A program made the position numbers and the translations under genes. From Hymenoscyphus infarciens (Eukaryota; Ascomycota; Leotiomycetes; Helotiales; Helotiaceae), in NCBI GenBank assembly GCA_001414345.1, contig LLCB01000012.1:62001-126000 (forward strand): a DNA stretch of 64,000 bases, written 5' to 3'. This document shows positions 60,922 through 64,000 of this stretch, piece after piece. Under the pieces are notes generated by a model, which saw nothing but the letters and a program-made list of their open reading frames with translations, was not told the DNA's origin and did no database searches. How positions within the stretch are numbered: position 1 is the first letter of the stretch; each line of letters begins with the position of its first letter.

Positions 60922-63900
60922 ATAAACTTAAACTCCTTAGGTCTACTTAAATCCTTACTTTTAAGCTATAAGCTATTACTAATTATTAAAAGGCGCTAGC
61001 TCTCTTACTTTCTTTAGTAGAGGCTAATTCTTAGTTAGTTTAGAGCTCTCTTATTTACGTCTAGTATTACTACTACTATAATCCTATATATTCTTAGGAG
61101 TATTAGAATTAGTAGCCTCTTACTTATACTCTTTAGAATCTAGAACCTTATTACGATTATTATTACTATTATCTTCTATATTATCTTCTATATTAGAGTC
61201 TAAGCTAAGGTTATAATCCTTATCTTCTTTAGCGTTCTTATTAAGATCTTAAAAGCTAGCTTAGTACTCTTCTTTTAAATATAGATAGGTGGTCTTTCTT
61301 AGATCTTTTATTTTATTCTCTTTTTAATAGTAGATTAATAATTATTTAAGGATTTTAGTAAATTATATATTTAAAGCCTATTTTTATATCTTAACTATAT
61401 AGTTTTATATATAGTTCTTTATTAGATTACTTATATTAAATTCTAAGATAGTAACTATATAATATACTTAAATATAATACTTTAACTAAAGGTTCTAGGT
61501 CTTAGCTCTAAAATATAAGTTAAGATAAGTTTTAGACTAATGAAAACAGATAATTATCTTCTAGTTAATAGCGTTCTTCTTAAAATGTATTAGAGGCTTA
61601 TATAACTTATAATAGAACTAACTTAAACTATGTATAAGAGGGATAATATTATATAAAGCTTAAACTATAGTATTATCGATTAATAAGCTATAACCTTTCT
61701 CTTCTATAACTAGAAATATAAAGAATAAGCTAAAAATAACTTTATAAATCGCTCTTACTATTTCTAGTTTTAAGAAGTTTAAATAGTTCTTTAGAAAAAG
61801 TAATATACTAAATCTATATACTCTATTAGGTTAAGGCTTTAAAGGATCTACTAGTTTATATTTTTTCTTAGCCTTTAGATATTACTACTAAATAAAGCGT
61901 CTAGATAAGTAATTAGTATTAATAGTTCGATTAATACTAAGGTTATTAATATATATAAGCTTCTTATTCTAGAAGCCTCTTAGTAGGTGCCTCTTTTTAG
62001 CTTCTTTAAAAGTCTTCTTATAAGGCTAAATATAATAGTAGATTCTTTTTATCTCTATCTTTTAGTACTTTATTAAAGAGATAACTTAGGTTATTAGGAA
62101 TATAATATAACGTTCTTAGCTATTATTAGATATAGTCTTAATTATTAATTCCTTACTAATAGGCTTAATCTTTTTAATTATATTAATTATCTAGCTAAGG
62201 TTATCTTTTAATAATATAATCTTAGAATATATAAGACTTTTAGTCTATTACTTTAAATTTATTATTAAGTCTAGATAATGTTCTCTATACTACTTCCTTA
62301 ACTTTATAAACTCTATTATCTTCTTATCTTCTAGATTATAGAGCGTCTCTTTATATAAACGTTTTAATCTTTAGATAGTTAATATTATTAGTAGAGGTGT
62401 ATCTAGAGGTATAATACTTATTAGAGGTATATTAATATCTACTATACTTCTAGGTTAGTAGAGAATATCTATAAGAGGATATAAAAGACGTAGTTTAGAT
62501 AGAAGTGTTTTAGGGGTTTATAAATTAAGCTAGTTATCTAGGCGTTTTAAATAAGAATACTACCTAATAAAGTAAGAGAGGTCTATAATATAATAAAGAA
62601 CTGTCTTTAAGGAGTTATCTATATAAGGTACTATCTTAATATATACTATTTAATCGACAGCGTAGAGCTTTTTAACTATATAAGAGCTAATAATAGAACT
62701 AATATATAAGATTAAGGTCTCTTTAAGAGTTATATATACTAACTAGCTAAGTAAAGACCTAGTAGTAAAATAAGCACTATAATTAAGAGAACTTATAGAG
62801 AGTATATACTCTAGTAGATTCGATTAATCGACGGTAGAAGGAGACTTAGTAATAGAATAAAGATATAAGATTAAGAGATATTTAAAGGTTTATAAACTCT
62901 TTAAAGGATCTACTAATTAATTAAGTAAAGGATTAGGTAGAGAGCTAGTAGTAGAGTAAGTACTTATAATTAAAGAAGCTAGAAGAAGAGAAATATATAC
63001 TCTGTTTTTATTAAGATACTAGTAGTAGATTTAGAGTTTAGCTCTTATAAAGTAGAATCTTTAGTTAAAAGATAGTTTAATATATATATATATAAATAAG
63101 AAGGAATTACTTATAAGAATCTAAGTATAAAGATTAGGTTAGTAATTATAAAGAAGTATAGTATAAAGAAATTAGAGAATTATAAGAAATAATAATATAT
63201 AAAGATAAGGTTAATAATATAGAACGTTTTAGTACCTTAGTAATAAGGGTTAGAGGCCTAATTATTAAGTAACTATCTTAAGAAATTTTTATTTTATTAA
63301 CTATTAATATTAAAGGCTTTAAAATTAAGACTAAACTATACTTATAATTAAATTATTTAACTATATATATTCTATATATCTTAGTTTTCTTATAGTTCTA
63401 AACTCTACGTTCTCTAATTAACTAAAGTCTCTAACTAAATTATTATAAAGAGATAAGTACTAAAAAGTAAGTATTACTATTAATATTATAATAACGTTTT
63501 TATAAGTTAAGGTAGATAAACGAAGATTTAGTAGAAAATCCTATACTTAGTATATACTACTACTCTAGTATACTAGTACTTTAGTATTATTATATACGTA
63601 TTATTATATACTTATTATTCTTAAGAGAACTATGCTTTTACTTTAGTCTTACTTACTAACTAATTGTTTTAAGGAGTTAGATAGATTATTACTAGAAATG
63701 TTTCTTTATTCTAGTTAATAAGTTAGTATTTTAATATAAGTATCTTAATTACTATAGGTATATAGTTATTATAATAGCTAATCTTATCTTCTTATATATA
63801 GGTAGAGATTGTCTAGATTTTATTAAGAGATATTATTATAGATAAGGAAAGTATTAAGAGTATAGCTTCTATCTCTATTTAAATGTTAATTAGTAAGTAT

Positions 63901-64000
63901 TATAATAAGTAGTAAATTATATATTATATAATTATAGGTTTTAGAGATAGATAATTTATTTATAGAATAGCTTACTAGTACCTAGTTATTTATAGATATT
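60922..64000. other. AT-rich RIP block to the window edge, one degraded minus-strand ORF
   Basis: Between about 60.95 and 62.4 kb the minus strand reads as a long frame whose only interruptions are mostly TAA/TAG. It includes an Asn/Ser/Asp-rich linker (SNIEDNIEDNSNNNR) followed by a Lys/Gln-rich segment. It is probably the end of a transposable-element protein, of unknown family. Beyond 62.4 kb I see nothing recognisable. Confidence 0.35.

Overview
The window looks like a piece of a filamentous ascomycete (Pezizomycotina) chromosome. Genes have short GT-AG introns of about 45-100 bp with lariat-like CTAAC/CTGAC sites, and the gene types are typical of that group: a highly reducing polyketide synthase, a HET-domain relic, fungal F-box and HC-motif membrane proteins, and a dienelactone-hydrolase/SnoaL fusion. 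Three long AT-rich blocks are saturated with TA dinucleotides. Their transposon genes are riddled with TAA/TAG codons where CAA, CAG or TGG would be expected, which is the mark of repeat-induced point mutation (RIP). I cannot name the genus from sequence alone.

Layout. (1) 1-11.4 kb is a GC-normal gene island: a short-chain dehydrogenase cut by the left edge, a seven-exon AYR1-type reductase, and, divergently transcribed, a ten-exon HR-PKS (KS-AT-DH-degenerate MT-ER-KR-ACP). The shared promoter holds a perfect everted palindrome. (2) 11.38-20.55 kb is a RIP-degraded stack of three elements: a Tc1/mariner-type transposon (39-bp TIRs) interrupted by an LTR element (duplication GAGAG), itself interrupted by a second LTR element (duplication GAATT). 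(3) 20.6-29.2 kb is a gene island with an intact dienelactone-hydrolase-like gene starting 84 bp from the transposon end, a HET pseudogene, a small unknown gene, a broken MFS transporter gene and an intact multi-pass membrane protein. (4) 29.3-41.2 kb is AT-rich and holds a 9-kb Ty3/Gypsy element on the minus strand (duplication ATAAG) with a miniature LTR element inside it (duplication TATAT). (5) 41.4-55.5 kb is a gene island: a secreted or anchored glycoprotein, an aquaporin, a broken transporter gene, a broken HC-motif membrane protein gene, a mariner-type MITE, a tiny Kex2-type secreted peptide gene, two more HC-motif family loci and an F-box protein. (6) 55.8-64 kb is AT-rich with a minisatellite, a possible DNA transposon, another miniature LTR element (duplication ATAAA) and unidentified RIP-eroded ORFs.

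How the parts fit. The two SDR genes, the PKS and possibly the hydrolase across the transposon stack look like a polyketide locus in which a transposon now separates the hydrolase from the rest. The PKS coding sequence is intact except for one missing nucleotide at its first splice junction, so whether it is active is open. The most unusual association is a 53-residue peptide precursor with a single KR site lying among three loci of an HC-motif membrane family that resembles UstYa-type proteins. Exon joins were made by hand from splice signals and reading-frame continuity.
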